Source: Paraglaciecola arctica (GTDB lineage: Bacteria; Pseudomonadota; Gammaproteobacteria; Enterobacterales; Alteromonadaceae). Taken from it: 64,000 bases of DNA. How positions within the stretch are numbered: position 1 is the first letter of the stretch; each line of letters starts with the position of its first letter. A model generated the notes under the pieces. The model was not told the DNA's origin. It searched no databases and saw only the letters and a program-made list of their open reading frames with translations. Both the position numbers and the translations under genes were made by a program. Location: contig NZ_JAHKQO010000015.1 of the NCBI RefSeq assembly GCF_018861065.1, positions 237,385 to 301,384 of the forward strand, written 5' to 3'. Of this stretch, positions 37,761 through 47,056 are shown in pieces.

Positions 37761-38206
37761 TTTCACCTCTACTTACAGACTTTCAGGTATCAAGTTTATA
37801 ATTCGAGTTAACTAGCGACTCAAATCTGGTTGGCGACAATTTACTTTGTGTTGACGTTAACGTCAACTTCGATGTCCTTTTGTCATAGATCATTTTTAGC
37901 AGCTCTTTTAACGGCTATTATATGTCATAGTATAGTCCTAACAATCAGTTAATTATTTCTAGCCTTTAGCCTTAGAATTATATTAAACCATTGTTATATA
38001 TGATTATTTTATGTTTTCACCAAAGAGCAACTCAGTTATATTTGGTTGTTAGAAAACCTACCAATGGTCATTTGAAAGGCTTTTTTTGGCGTAAAAGCTG
38101 TCATATTCCGACTAAAAATTGGTTATGAATAAGCTTTATGAATATTTATTTTATGAATACTTAAACACATTTTTGTGAATAGTTAATACGAAAAGAGGAC
38201 AAACAA
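37761..38206. other. Divergent regulatory region, etfBA / ETF-QO
   Basis: 446 bases without a gene. It contains the 18-bp palindrome listed separately. The plus-strand half is strongly AT-rich (37930-38190). The ribosome site AAAAGAGGAC ends 6 bases before the ETF-QO start. Confidence 0.5.
37850..37867. promoter_or_regulatory. Perfect palindrome, candidate LiuR-type operator
   Basis: GTTGACGTTAACGTCAAC, 18 of 18 symmetric, about 90 bases upstream of etfB and 340 upstream of ETF-QO. From memory, the MerR-family regulator LiuR, which controls branched-chain amino acid and acyl-CoA catabolism in gammaproteobacteria, binds palindromes built from TTGACGT-like or TTTACGT-like arms, and etf genes are among its targets. 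The match to that motif class is inference; the palindrome itself is plain. Confidence 0.6.
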
Positions 38207-39859
38207 GTGGAACGAGAATCGATGGAGTTTGATGTTGTAATAGTCGGTGCTGGCCCTGCTGGTCTATCAACTGCTTGTCGGTTGATGCAAATTGCTCAAG
38301 AAAAAGACCAAGAGTTAATGGTTTGTGTGGTTGAAAAAGGTTCTGAGGTTGGTGCTCATATTTTATCTGGCGCAGTTTTTGAGCCTCGTGCGTTAAACGA
38401 ATTATTTCCGGATTGGAAAGAAAAAGGCGCGCCACTCAATACTCCCGTCACCGCAGACGATATTTATTGGTTAAATAATGAAACCAAAGGAACTAAAATT
38501 CCGAGTTTTATGTCCCCTAAAACTATGCACAACGATGGTAATTATATTGTGAGCATGGGTAATGTTTGCCGCTGGTTAGCCGAACAAGCAGAAGCCTTAG
38601 GCGTTGAGATATTTCCGGGGTTTGCGGCCTCAGAGGTACTGTATAACGAAGATGGCAGTGTTGCTGGTGTAATTACTGGCGATATGGGATTAGATGAAGA
38701 GGGCAAACCAAAAGATTCGTTTATGCCCGGTATGGAGTTAAAAGCCAAATATACAGTATTTGCAGAAGGCTGCCGTGGTCACTTAGGTAAACAACTAATT
38801 GAAAAGTTTGCCTTAGACAAAGGTCAGTCTCCACAACACTACGGTATTGGCTTTAAAGAGATTTGGGACATCGATCCTGCAAAACACCAAGAAGGTTTGG
38901 TGGTGCATACTGCTGGATGGCCGATTACCGATGCAACAGGCGGCTCTTATCTTTACCATGGCGAGAATAACCAAGTGCTAGTGGGGCTTATTTTAGACCT
39001 CAACTATAGCAATACCCATTTAAGCCCATTTGATGAATTCCAAAGACTCAAACATCACCCGGTTTTCAAGCAGTATCTTGAAGGTGGCAAACGGGTTTCT
39101 TATGGTGCAAGAGCCATTGCTAAAGGTGGATTTAACTCTTTACCTAAAATGACTTTCCCAGGTGGTTTATTAGTGGGCTGTGATGCTGGTACCTTAAACT
39201 TCGCCAAAATCAAAGGTAATCACACTGCGATGAAGTCTGGATTGCTAGCAGCTGAAACAATTATGGAAACGCTGTCGGATGCGGATGCCGCTGCTTCGCA
39301 AGAATTAGTCAATTATACTCAAAAATTTAAAGAGTCATGGCTATATGACGAATTGTTTAGGTCTCGAAACTTCGGCCCTGCTCTACACAAGTTTGGTACT
39401 TTTATGGGCGGCGCATACAATACCCTTGAACAAAATTGGTTCAGAGGCAATTTGCCCTTTAATTTCAAAGATGATGTAGCTGATCACTTATTGCTTAAAA
39501 AGGCAGAGTATTGCGTCAAGATCGATTATCCGAAACCCGATGGAGTCTTAAGTTTTGATAAATTGTCTTCAGTATTTTTGTCTAATACCAATCATGAAGA
39601 AGAACAACCCTGTCACTTAAAATTAAAAGACAGTTCGATTCCTATTCAGGTTAACTTACCCAAGTTCGATGAGCCTGCACAAAGGTATTGTCCAGCGGGT
39701 GTTTACGAAGTAATCGAAACTGAACAAGGTGAAAAACAATTTCAGATAAATGCTCAAAACTGTGTGCATTGCAAAACTTGTGATATTAAAGATCCTTCTC
39801 AAAACATCACTTGGGTGGTGCCAGAAGGTGCCGGTGGCCCTAATTACCCTAATATGTAA
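38207..39859 (+). CDS. ETF-ubiquinone oxidoreductase
   Basis: Membrane-associated flavoprotein with one 4Fe-4S cluster; moves electrons from reduced ETF to ubiquinone. 550 residues, family length. FAD site VVIVGAGPAGLSTACRL at the N-terminus; GFKEIWDI and the quinone-region GGFNSLPKMTFPGGLLVGCDAGTLNFAKIKGNHTAMKSGLLAAE (about 305-350) are conserved; the C-terminal cluster cysteines are in RYCPAGVYE and NCVHCKTCDIKDPSQNI. The start is GTG 38207, favoured over ATG 38222 by AAAAGAGGAC placed six bases before it. Transcribed divergently from etfBA. Confidence 0.96.
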   Translation: MERESMEFDVVIVGAGPAGLSTACRLMQIAQEKDQELMVCVVEKGSEVGAHILSGAVFEPRALNELFPDWKEKGAPLNTPVTADDIYWLNNETKGTKIPSFMSPKTMHNDGNYIVSMGNVCRWLAEQAEALGVEIFPGFAASEVLYNEDGSVAGVITGDMGLDEEGKPKDSFMPGMELKAKYTVFAEGCRGHLGKQLIEKFALDKGQSPQHYGIGFKEIWDIDPAKHQEGLVVHTAGWPITDATGGSYLYHGENNQVLVGLILDLNYSNTHLSPFDEFQRLKHHPVFKQYLEGGKRVSYGARAIAKGGFNSLPKMTFPGGLLVGCDAGTLNFAKIKGNHTAMKSGLLAAETIMETLSDADAAASQELVNYTQKFKESWLYDELFRSRNFGPALHKFGTFMGGAYNTLEQNWFRGNLPFNFKDDVADHLLLKKAEYCVKIDYPKPDGVLSFDKLSSVFLSNTNHEEEQPCHLKLKDSSIPIQVNLPKFDEPAQRYCPAGVYEVIETEQGEKQFQINAQNCVHCKTCDIKDPSQNITWVVPEGAGGPNYPNM

Positions 39860-39927
39860 TTAGTAATTATGGTAGCGAGTTTATGCTCGTTACCAATATG
39901 TATCTAGTTAGGAATTGAAGTGACTTT

Positions 39928-40701
39928 ATGAGCGCTGTGAATTACCAAATACATTCTGATTCAGAACACAAACCTTGGCTAATGTTGATTCATGGATTGT
40001 TTGGAAGTTTGGATAACTTGTCTGCATTGCGCAGGCAATTTACCGACTCTTTTCAAGTGATATCGATAGATTTGCCCGATCATGGAAAGTCGGCTTTTAC
40101 CCCAAGCATTAGTTTTGAGGTATATGCCGAATTAATCTCAACACTCTTAAATGGCCTTGGTATTAACCAACTCACTCTAATTGGTCACTCGTTAGGTGGC
40201 AAAGTAGCGATGCAGCTGGCTCTAAATCACACTGAAAAAGTCAGTCGGTTAGTCGTATTGGATATTGCACCAGTAAAGTATTCAGCAAGACATAACAAGG
40301 TGTTTGAAGGATTAAACAATGTTGATCTTAAACAGATTACTAGTCGTAAAGAAGCCGACATTGCACTATCACGTTATGTCGAAGAAAGTTCAACGAGGCA
40401 GTTTTTATTAAAAAGTTTGTATAACCAAAACCAAAGTTGGAGTTGGCGTTTTAATTTAAAACAATTACAACACGACTATAGGATGATATCGGAGGCAATA
40501 ACTTCTGACACCCCTTTCACTGGTCCAGTATTATTTATTAAGGGCGAACATTCGGACTACATTTTGCCTCAACATAAACAAGCGGTTTTACAGTTATTTC
40601 CTAATAGCGAGTATAAAATGGTCAGTGGCACAGGGCATTGGCTTCACGCCGAAAAACCTGAGTTATGTAGCAAAATTATAAGCGCATTTTTGTCTAAATA
40701 G
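39928..40701 (+). CDS. ybfF: YbfF-type alpha/beta-hydrolase esterase
   Basis: 257 residues. Oxyanion region LMLIHGLFGSLDNLSALRR, nucleophile elbow LIGHSLGGKVAMQ (Ser about 90), Asp region GEHSDYILP, His in GTGHWLHAEKPE. E. coli YbfF hydrolyses short acyl esters including acyl-CoAs. Here too it lies upstream of fldA and fur, the order conserved across gammaproteobacteria. The physiological substrate is unsettled. Confidence 0.92.
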   Translation: MSAVNYQIHSDSEHKPWLMLIHGLFGSLDNLSALRRQFTDSFQVISIDLPDHGKSAFTPSISFEVYAELISTLLNGLGINQLTLIGHSLGGKVAMQLALNHTEKVSRLVVLDIAPVKYSARHNKVFEGLNNVDLKQITSRKEADIALSRYVEESSTRQFLLKSLYNQNQSWSWRFNLKQLQHDYRMISEAITSDTPFTGPVLFIKGEHSDYILPQHKQAVLQLFPNSEYKMVSGTGHWLHAEKPELCSKIISAFLSK

Positions 40702-40784
40702 AAATACCAGCTATCTGGACAATTCTCATAGTTAAGACTCTATGTTAATATGCGCCAGATTTTTAAGTGAGTAGAACAAAACAC

Positions 40785-40994
40785 ATGTTAAGTGAACATT
40801 ACGAACAAATAGAAGCTTTAGGTTTAGACCTTGCCATAGTTGGTCTGTTTTTACTCATGGCTTATGTGGTTCACGACATACTTAAAAAGAATAACGTGCC
40901 ACTCATTGGCAAAGTTGTAGTGTACTTTGTGCTGTTTTTAGGTGCAGCAGGATTTATATTTAAGGGCATTATGCAATGGGTTCTCGAAAGCTAA
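40785..40994 (+). CDS. DUF2788 small membrane protein
   Basis: 69 residues from ATG 40785, which gives MLSEHYEQIEALGLDLAI as in the DUF2788 family; an in-frame GTG at 40767 would add six residues without family support. Two transmembrane helices (about 14-34 and 43-65) with a KKNNVPLIGK loop. DUF2788 genes usually sit next to ybfF and fldA in Shewanella, Vibrio and Alteromonas, as here. Function unknown. Confidence 0.85.
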   Translation: MLSEHYEQIEALGLDLAIVGLFLLMAYVVHDILKKNNVPLIGKVVVYFVLFLGAAGFIFKGIMQWVLES

Positions 40995-41053
40995 CTTAAC
41001 CGTTAGCTTTGGTTAAAACCCGATTGAATTTATATTTAGAGGAATAAGTAATA

Positions 41054-41578
41054 ATGGCAAGTGTGGGGCTATTTTTCGGCAGCGACACTGGCAATACAGA
41101 ACATATTGCTAAGATGATCCAAAAAGAACTAGGCAAAAATCTAATCGATGTAAAAGACATTGCTAAAAGCAGTAAAGAAGATATTGCTGAATATGATCTG
41201 TTACTTTTCGGTATTCCGACTTGGTACTATGGTGAAGCACAATGTGATTGGGATGACTTTTTCCCAGAATTGGAACTCATCGATTTTGAAGATAAATTAG
41301 TTGCCATTTTTGGCTGCGGCGATCAAGAAGACTATGCGGAATATTTCTTAGATGCGATGGGCATGGTCCGAGACATAGTAGAAGCCAAGGGGGCTATTTT
41401 GGTAGGCCAATGGCCGACAGAGGGTTATGATTTTGAAGCATCGAAAGGCATGGCCGATGATGATCATTTTGTAGGATTAGGAATTGATGAAGACCGTCAA
41501 CCTGAACTCACTGAACAACGTGTTAAACAGTGGTGTAAGCAAATTCACGATGAACTTTGTTTAGCCGAACTAGCCTAA
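41054..41578 (+). CDS. fldA: Flavodoxin I
   Basis: Small FMN electron carrier, 174 residues, long-chain flavodoxin. FMN phosphate loop GSDTGNTEHIA (about 9-19), isoalloxazine loops TWYYGEAQCDWDDF and GCGDQEDYAEYFLDAMG. Essential electron donor in isoprenoid, biotin and methionine synthase systems in enterics. AGAGGA precedes the start. It sits just upstream of fur, the standard order, but has its own terminator. Confidence 0.96.
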   Translation: MASVGLFFGSDTGNTEHIAKMIQKELGKNLIDVKDIAKSSKEDIAEYDLLLFGIPTWYYGEAQCDWDDFFPELELIDFEDKLVAIFGCGDQEDYAEYFLDAMGMVRDIVEAKGAILVGQWPTEGYDFEASKGMADDDHFVGLGIDEDRQPELTEQRVKQWCKQIHDELCLAELA

Positions 41579-41583
41579 TGAAC

Positions 41584-41609
41584 AAAAGGAGCTGAGGCTC
41601 CTTTTTTAT
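41584..41609 (+). terminator. Rho-independent terminator of fldA
   Basis: Stem AAAAGGAGC / GCTCCTTTT with a TGAG loop, followed by T residues, six bases after the fldA stop. Confidence 0.92.
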
Positions 41610-41687
41610 TAACTAACAGGGTAAATAGCTTTTAAATCAAAATAGGTACCCTATAATGACGACACAGTTTTATTATTAAGTAAGCTA

Positions 41688-42107
41688 ATGGATCAAAATA
41701 AAGAATTGAAAAAAGCAGGGTTAAAGATCACCCTTCCCCGCTTAAAAATCCTAGAAATATTACAACTCCCTGAAAATCAACATATCAGTGCAGAAGACGT
41801 ATATAAAATTCTCATCGAACATGATGAAGATATTGGATTAGCTACAGTTTACCGAGTACTCAACCAATTTGACGATGCTGGCATTTTAAACCGTCACCAT
41901 TTTGAAGGTGGTAAATCTGTTTTCGAGATTAGCCATAAAGAGCACCATGATCATTTGGTGTGTTTAAAATGTGGCAAGGTAATTGAGTTTGAAGATGAAG
42001 TAATTGAAAAACGCCAAGAAGAAGTCGCCGAACGTCATAATATAAAACTGACGCATCACAGTTTATATCTGTATGGTGAATGTAAAGAAAACTGCGACGC
42101 AGATTAA
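41688..42107 (+). CDS. fur: Ferric uptake regulator
   Basis: Iron-responsive repressor, 139 residues. N-terminal winged helix (LKKAGLKITLPRLKILEIL; DIGLATVYRVLNQFDDAGIL recognition helix), then the metal region HKEHHDHLVCLKCGKVIEF and the late CKENC. The two Cys pairs (CLKC, CKENC) form the structural zinc site. Complete, single gene after fldA, with its own terminator. Confidence 0.97.
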   Translation: MDQNKELKKAGLKITLPRLKILEILQLPENQHISAEDVYKILIEHDEDIGLATVYRVLNQFDDAGILNRHHFEGGKSVFEISHKEHHDHLVCLKCGKVIEFEDEVIEKRQEEVAERHNIKLTHHSLYLYGECKENCDAD

Positions 42108-42134
42108 TCTTTCTGCGTTAACTAGTACCAACAT

Positions 42135-42164
42135 AACGCCGCTATTTACGCGGCGTTTTTTATT
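42135..42164 (+). terminator. Rho-independent terminator of fur
   Basis: Stem AACGCCGC / GCGGCGTT, loop TATTTAC, then TTTTTATT. The lysoplasmalogenase gene converges on it from the other side. Confidence 0.92.
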
Positions 42165-42169
42165 GCCAA

Positions 42170-42811
42170 TTAGTTTACTGACTGATTCCTTAATGATTGC
42201 TTTTGAGCAGCCAGAAACCCCACAACCAACATAAACTGCGCGGCATAATAGGTGCTCATTATCCAGTATGTCTCAAACGGAATCGCATAAACGAATTTAT
42301 TAATGGCAATAAACGAGTCAGAAACAATAAATAACACAGCTCCCAAGACAGCCCAGCGCATAGGTAATCTAGACTGTATTGCCAATAATCCCATGGTTGC
42401 TATCGCCAACAAATAAACCATCACAGGTAGCTGTAATTCGCCCAGTTTAGGTATTAATAACCACGCCATAAAAAACAAGTACACAACCAAGAGTAGACTC
42501 AAAGGCCAACGCCTCATACCGACTCCCCAACTTCGACTAAATAAGAATCCATAACTAAGCTGAGCAATTAAAAATGCAGCGACTCCAAATATAAATTCAT
42601 CAATAGCCAGTAATAAATCTCCGCAGCCACTAAATATTAAGGAAAACAGCAAGACAGCCCGAGTTTGGCTGGGCTCTGACCGTAGCACTACTATTATCAG
42701 CAATAGAATGGGGGTGACCTTATACAGCCATATAAAGGTCTCTAGATAACTAACGCCAAGCAAATATAACAGCGAAAAACTCAAAAAAGCGATACTCATA
42801 GTTTTAGACAT
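42170..42811 (-). CDS. YhhN-family lysoplasmalogenase-like membrane protein
   Basis: 213 residues, about eight transmembrane helices. Family motifs: YKVTPILLLIIVV near the N-terminus, LIFSGCGDLLLAID and FIVSDSFIAINKFV, whose Asp residues are likely catalytic in TMEM86/YhhN proteins that cut the vinyl-ether bond of lysoplasmalogens. Activity of bacterial members has been shown for some, but many are uncharacterised. Single gene, convergent with fur. Confidence 0.87.
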   Translation of the reverse strand: MSKTMSIAFLSFSLLYLLGVSYLETFIWLYKVTPILLLIIVVLRSEPSQTRAVLLFSLIFSGCGDLLLAIDEFIFGVAAFLIAQLSYGFLFSRSWGVGMRRWPLSLLLVVYLFFMAWLLIPKLGELQLPVMVYLLAIATMGLLAIQSRLPMRWAVLGAVLFIVSDSFIAINKFVYAIPFETYWIMSTYYAAQFMLVVGFLAAQKQSLRNQSVN

Positions 42812-43061
42812 ATTTGTTCACTACTTTATTTATTATTGTTTAAATTAGTTCTAGCAACAGACCCAAATCATTCGTAAATGATTGCCGGACTCTAGCAAAG
42901 CTTACAAAGCCTTCCTAAAAATTATGATAACAAAATGAAGAAGCTAAAGACCCAATAAATGAGACTTTAACTCATTGATAAGTTTACATGATTTTTACCT
43001 ACCTTAAGCCTAAGTTATAGTGATCCACAGACATTTTCATTAGTTAAAACTTAAGGTAAAT

Positions 43062-43733
43062 ATGAATTTTGCAGAATTCGCAGCGTCTCGAAAGAGCGTT
43101 CGCGGCTTTACCGATAAAGCCGTCTCAAAAGAAGTGGTCGATGCAGTAATCAACGCGGCTAAATGGGCACCCTCTTCGTACAATACTCAAACATGGCGTA
43201 TCCATGCAGTGACAGGCGATGTGCTCGATAAAATTCGCGATGATAATACTAAAAACACCTTAGCTGGAAAACCTCATGTTCGAGACTTTCCGTATAAAGA
43301 GGACTATGAAGGTGTAAATAAGCAACGTCAAATAGACGTAGCGATTCAATTGTTTGAAGTAATGGGAATTACAAGAGAAGACAAAGAAAAACGCATGGAA
43401 TGGATGATGCGAGGATTTCGCCAGTTTGATGCCCCAGTTTCTCTCGTCCTAACTTATGATAAATCCTTAGAGCCAGCAGGGATCACCCAGTTTGGCCTAG
43501 GCTCTTTGGCTTACGGCATAGTGCTTGCCGCTTGGGATCTTGGATTGGGTTGTGTCATAAACGGTCAAGGTATTATGCAGTCTGATGTTGTACATAAACA
43601 CGCTAATATACCCGACAACGAAGCAATCATGATTTGTATCGCAATGGGTTATCCAGATCCTAATTTTGCCGCAAATGAGGTACGTTCAGTGCGCGCAGAT
43701 AACGAAGAGTTTGTGAGTTACCACGGATTCTAA
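43062..43733 (+). CDS. Nitroreductase-family protein
   Basis: 223 residues, FMN-dependent nitroreductase fold. SRKSVRGFTDKAVSKE binds FMN phosphate; APSSYNTQTWRIHAVTG is the family signature; the C-terminal LGLGCVINGQGIMQSDVVHKHANIPDNEAIMICIAMGYPDP is standard. Such enzymes reduce nitro groups, quinones or enones with NAD(P)H. Single gene; the physiological substrate is unknown. Confidence 0.9.
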   Translation: MNFAEFAASRKSVRGFTDKAVSKEVVDAVINAAKWAPSSYNTQTWRIHAVTGDVLDKIRDDNTKNTLAGKPHVRDFPYKEDYEGVNKQRQIDVAIQLFEVMGITREDKEKRMEWMMRGFRQFDAPVSLVLTYDKSLEPAGITQFGLGSLAYGIVLAAWDLGLGCVINGQGIMQSDVVHKHANIPDNEAIMICIAMGYPDPNFAANEVRSVRADNEEFVSYHGF

Positions 43734-44094
43734 TTCCCCCCCCTTAGATAACAAAAAAATTCTGTACTCGTAAGTATTGCGGTTAACTTTTTACAAGCAT
43801 AACCGCCATTTATTTAAAACACAGGTTCCCGCAATGCTCTATGTGATTTGCCATTTAGATATACTTTGTTGTGATTAAAGGTTGCAGCAAACACGAGCAA
43901 AATCCGACGCAATTTCGTAAAAATATATTTACACTTACACTAATTTAACAACAAATTCGACCTAACTTAAAAATACCCATGGCGGGAATTTTCTAATGAA
44001 ATACTCTAAGCTGCTGCCTTTAAATATTCTAGTGAACGCGCCTAAACACCAGTTAGCACTAATCACTAAAAGACACTAAATAGAGGGATTAATA
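43734..44094. other. Intergenic region upstream of hpd
   Basis: 361 bases without a gene. It begins with a C8 run right after the nitroreductase stop and contains the TyrR-type box listed separately. TAGAGGGA lies just before the hpd start. Confidence 0.5.
43916..43933. promoter_or_regulatory. TyrR-type box upstream of hpd
   Basis: CGTAAA-AATATA-TTTACA fits the known TyrR/PhhR consensus TGTAAA-N6-TTTACA at 11 of 12 fixed bases. It lies about 160 bases ahead of the gene for 4-hydroxyphenylpyruvate dioxygenase, a tyrosine-catabolism enzyme often under TyrR/PhhR control in gammaproteobacteria. Confidence 0.75.
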
Positions 44095-45195
44095 ATGGCA
44101 GACTTATTTGAAAACCCAGCGGGTTTAGACGGATTTGAATTTATTGAATTTTCTTCTCCAGAAAAAGGGCAATTAGAACAAGTGTTTTCTGCAATGGGAT
44201 TTACCCACATTGCCAACCACCGTACCAAAGATGCCCAGTTATGGCGCCAAGGCGGCATTAACCTCATCGCTAATTATGAGCCCAAATCAGCGGCTTGGTA
44301 TTTTGCGCGAGAACATGGGCCATCTGCTTGTGGGATGGGATTTAGGGTAAAAGATGCGGTTCAGTCGTATAAATATCTATTGGCGCAAGGTGCTGAGCCA
44401 GTTGTTGTTGAAACCGGCCCTATGGAGCTTCGATTACCCGCCATTCGTGGCATTGGCAATGCAATTATTTATCTTATCGACCGCTATGGCGACGAATTGT
44501 CAATCTATGACATCGACTTCAATTACATTGACGGTGTTGACCGCAATCCAGTAGGTGCAGGCTTTAAAGTAATAGATCACTTAACCCATAACGTTTATGG
44601 CGGCCGTATGAAGTATTGGGCTGATTTTTATGAAAAATTGTTCAACTTCCAAGAGATCCGCTTCTTTGACATCAAGGGTGAATATACAGGTTTAACCTCT
44701 AAAGCACTAACGGCGCCTGATGGTAAAATTCGGATTCCCTTGAACGAAGAAGGAGAAGGAGGCAAAGGCCAAATTGAGGAATTTTTACGTGCATTTAATG
44801 GAGAAGGGATCCAACATATTGCCTTTAGTTGTGATGACTTAGTCGCGTGTTGGGATCGCCTCAAAAATATGGGAATGCCATTTATGACAGCGCCGCCCAA
44901 TACTTATTATGAGTTACTTGAAGGGCGGTTGCCCAATCACGGCGAGCCTGTTAAACAATTACAAACTCGTGGGATATTAATGGATGGTACAACCGAAGGT
45001 GGACCACGATTGCTGCTGCAAATATTCTCTGAAACCCAACTTGGGCCAGTTTTCTTTGAGTTCATTCAACGTAAAGGTGATGATGGCTTCGGCGAAGGTA
45101 ATTTCAAAGCGCTATTTGAGTCTATTGAACGTGACCAAATTAATCGAGGGGTGCTAAATACCCCTAATGAAAGTGCAGACAAAACGCCAGTTTAA
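44095..45195 (+). CDS. hpd: 4-Hydroxyphenylpyruvate dioxygenase
   Basis: Makes homogentisate from 4-hydroxyphenylpyruvate in tyrosine breakdown; Fe(II) enzyme of the vicinal-oxygen-chelate fold. 366 residues. Iron ligands: His in [12 protein letters not shown] (about 163), His in [11 protein letters not shown] (about 241), Glu in [21 protein letters not shown] (about 323). RGILMDG and LLLQIFSE are also conserved. Good ribosome site. No other homogentisate-pathway gene is in the window. Candidate TyrR box upstream. Confidence 0.96.
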   Translation: MADLFENPAGLDGFEFIEFSSPEKGQLEQVFSAMGFTHIANHRTKDAQLWRQGGINLIANYEPKSAAWYFAREHGPSACGMGFRVKDAVQSYKYLLAQGAEPVVVETGPMELRLPAIRGIGNAIIYLIDRYGDELSIYDIDFNYIDGVDRNPVGAGFKVIDHLTHNVYGGRMKYWADFYEKLFNFQEIRFFDIKGEYTGLTSKALTAPDGKIRIPLNEEGEGGKGQIEEFLRAFNGEGIQHIAFSCDDLVACWDRLKNMGMPFMTAPPNTYYELLEGRLPNHGEPVKQLQTRGILMDGTTEGGPRLLLQIFSETQLGPVFFEFIQRKGDDGFGEGNFKALFESIERDQINRGVLNTPNESADKTPV

Positions 45196-45204
45196 ACTAT
45201 CTTT

Positions 45205-45246
45205 AAAAGCCCATAACAGAGTGAATCCTCTGCGTTGTGGGCTTCT
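45205..45246 (+). terminator. Possible terminator after hpd
   Basis: Imperfect stem AAGCCCA...TGGGCTT with interior mismatches (45206-45243), then only a short T/C tract. A weaker candidate than the others in the window. Confidence 0.45.
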
Positions 45247-45296
45247 CAAAAACACAGCTCCCCACTCAAAGTATCGCCTATAGATGCTAAAGCTAG

Positions 45297-45755
45297 TTAC
45301 CAGCGTTTAGATTTGTCTAAATCACTGTCTTTGGCCTCTATCCACATATCACCTAGGGTGGTGGTTTCTTTTTTCCAAAACGGTGCTTGAGTTTTTAAAT
45401 AGTCCATAATAAATTCGTTGGCGTGATAGGCAGATTGTCGGTGCTGGCTAGTTACGCCAACAAAAACAATTTGGTCTGAAACACATAACTGCCCTACTCT
45501 GTGAATAACTGAAATGCTACCTAGCTGCCACTTTTCCCGCGCTTGTTCCACAATTTGATTTAATACTTTTTGGGTCATCGCAGGGTAATGCTCTAAAAAC
45601 AAACCCGTGACTGCTTGTTCAAGATTGATATCACGTACCAAACCCACAAAAGTCACTAACGCTCCGTCACTATTGTTACTATCTCTTAATTTTTGATATT
45701 CATGGGCAAAGTCAAAATCCTGAGTTTGCACACTAATATGGGTAAAATGGCTCAT
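45297..45755 (-). CDS. moaE: Molybdopterin synthase large subunit
   Basis: 152 residues. With MoaD it converts precursor Z (cPMP) to molybdopterin. Seen: GALVTFVGLVRD near residue 33, LFLEHYPAMTQKVL, the shared active-site stretch VIHRVGQLCVSDQIVFVGVTSQHR, and FIMDYLKTQAPFWKKE with the catalytic Lys pair. Last gene of the moaA-mobA-moaB-moaC-moaD-moaE operon, 8 bases after moaD. Confidence 0.96.
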   Translation of the reverse strand: MSHFTHISVQTQDFDFAHEYQKLRDSNNSDGALVTFVGLVRDINLEQAVTGLFLEHYPAMTQKVLNQIVEQAREKWQLGSISVIHRVGQLCVSDQIVFVGVTSQHRQSAYHANEFIMDYLKTQAPFWKKETTTLGDMWIEAKDSDLDKSKRW

Positions 45756-45763
45756 GTAATGAC

Positions 45764-46024
45764 TTAACCACCGGTGACTGGTGGAAAAAAGGCAATCTCG
45801 TCACCGTCGTTTAAAGCGGTATCCTCGTTGCTTATTTCTTGATTAACGGCGACTAAGGCCTTACCGTATTGCAAATACTCAGTCCACAAATTGCCTTTTA
45901 ATTGCAACAATTTGCGCAACTTGGCCACTGTATCAATTGAGTCTTTGTTTTGACTAAGCTCAATTCGTAAACAGTCAGTTTCCACTATTTCTTTTAAATG
46001 CCCAAAAAATAATATCGTTAACAC
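45764..46024 (-). CDS. moaD: Molybdopterin synthase small subunit
   Basis: 86 residues, ubiquitin-like sulfur carrier. It ends [12 protein letters not shown]; the C-terminal Gly-Gly is the site of thiocarboxylation. [22 protein letters not shown] is the typical final half. It overlaps the moaC stop by seven bases. The activating enzyme MoeB is not in the window. Confidence 0.95.
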   Translation of the reverse strand: MLTILFFGHLKEIVETDCLRIELSQNKDSIDTVAKLRKLLQLKGNLWTEYLQYGKALVAVNQEISNEDTALNDGDEIAFFPPVTGG

Positions 46025-46503
46025 GACCAGTCTCCATTTTTACCACCTTGTTTACTAAGCACTTTAATATCACTGATTTGCATATGAGGGTCGACAGCTT
46101 TACACATATCAAATAAAGTCAAAGCCGCAACACTTACCGCTGTTAATGCTTCCATCTCGACACCAGTTTGCCCTGCGAGTTTACATAAGCTTTGAATCCG
46201 CACTTTGTTCAGTTCATCAAAGGTTTCAAATTCAATTTGTACTTTAGATAACATTAAAGGATGACACAACGGGATTAAGTCACTGCATTTTTTGGCCCCT
46301 TGTATACCCGCAATACGGGCAATAGACAACACATCACCTTTGGCATGGGTATTGTCTTTTAACATACTAAAGGCTTGAGCTGACATGGAGATATACCCTT
46401 CTGCTAGGGCTTGTCTCTGGGTAATTGCCTTATCGGTAACATCTACCATATTCGCTTTGCCGTGTTCATTCACATGGGTTAAACCGTTATTCTGATCTTG
46501 CAT
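46018..46503 (-). CDS. moaC: Cyclic pyranopterin phosphate synthase MoaC
   Basis: 161 residues. Works with MoaA to form cyclic pyranopterin monophosphate from GTP. Conserved: [18 protein letters not shown] at the N-terminus, [24 protein letters not shown] (active-site His/Lys region, about 67-90), and [28 protein letters not shown]. In operon between moaB and moaD. Confidence 0.96.
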   Translation of the reverse strand: MQDQNNGLTHVNEHGKANMVDVTDKAITQRQALAEGYISMSAQAFSMLKDNTHAKGDVLSIARIAGIQGAKKCSDLIPLCHPLMLSKVQIEFETFDELNKVRIQSLCKLAGQTGVEMEALTAVSVAALTLFDMCKAVDPHMQISDIKVLSKQGGKNGDWSC

Positions 46504-46511
46504 AACAATGC

Positions 46512-47054
46512 TTATCCTCTACTGACACAATTGGCGACAACATTTTTTAAATGCACAACGAAATTACATGGCCTATGAGTCGAATCGAGTTGTTCCTTTA
46601 ATATACCTGTCCACGCTGTTTTACATGCTCCTGTTGAGCCAGGCACACAAAAAATTGCCGTACCATTAGCCATTCCTGCTAGCGCTCTGGACTGTACAGT
46701 TGAGGTACCGATTTCTAGGTATGATTGATGTCTGAATAATTCACCAAATCCCTCAATCTCTTTTTCAAACAAAGGTAACACAGCCTCAGGAGTGGTATCT
46801 CTTGGGGTAAACCCAGTTCCACCGGTAATAACAACAACCTGTATGTTTTCAGACGCAATCCAATTTGAAACCACCGCTCTAATCTGAAATTTATCATCTA
46901 TGACTATTTGTTTTTCTAACACATTATGGCCATCATCGGATGCTGCCATTTTTAAAAACTGCCCAGACGTATCGTTTTCTTCAGTGCGAGTGTCTGAAAC
47001 CGTTAACACCGCAAAATTTAAAGCTTGTTTGTTAGTGATAGCATTCACTGACAT
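46512..47054 (-). CDS. moaB: MoaB/Mog-type molybdopterin adenylyltransferase
   Basis: 180 residues of the MogA/MoaB fold. [18 protein letters not shown] opens it; the nucleotide site is [35 protein letters not shown] (about 88-122, key residues GGTG and RDxTPEA); [16 protein letters not shown] follows. Bacterial MoaB is often inactive or redundant with MogA; which applies here cannot be said. Two bases separate it from mobA. Confidence 0.94.
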   Translation of the reverse strand: MSVNAITNKQALNFAVLTVSDTRTEENDTSGQFLKMAASDDGHNVLEKQIVIDDKFQIRAVVSNWIASENIQVVVITGGTGFTPRDTTPEAVLPLFEKEIEGFGELFRHQSYLEIGTSTVQSRALAGMANGTAIFCVPGSTGACKTAWTGILKEQLDSTHRPCNFVVHLKNVVANCVSRG

Positions 47055-47056
47055 TG

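Noticed and set aside
38151..38435. 94-codon minus-strand frame
   Set aside because: Antisense to the start of ETF-QO, no family likeness, no ribosome site.
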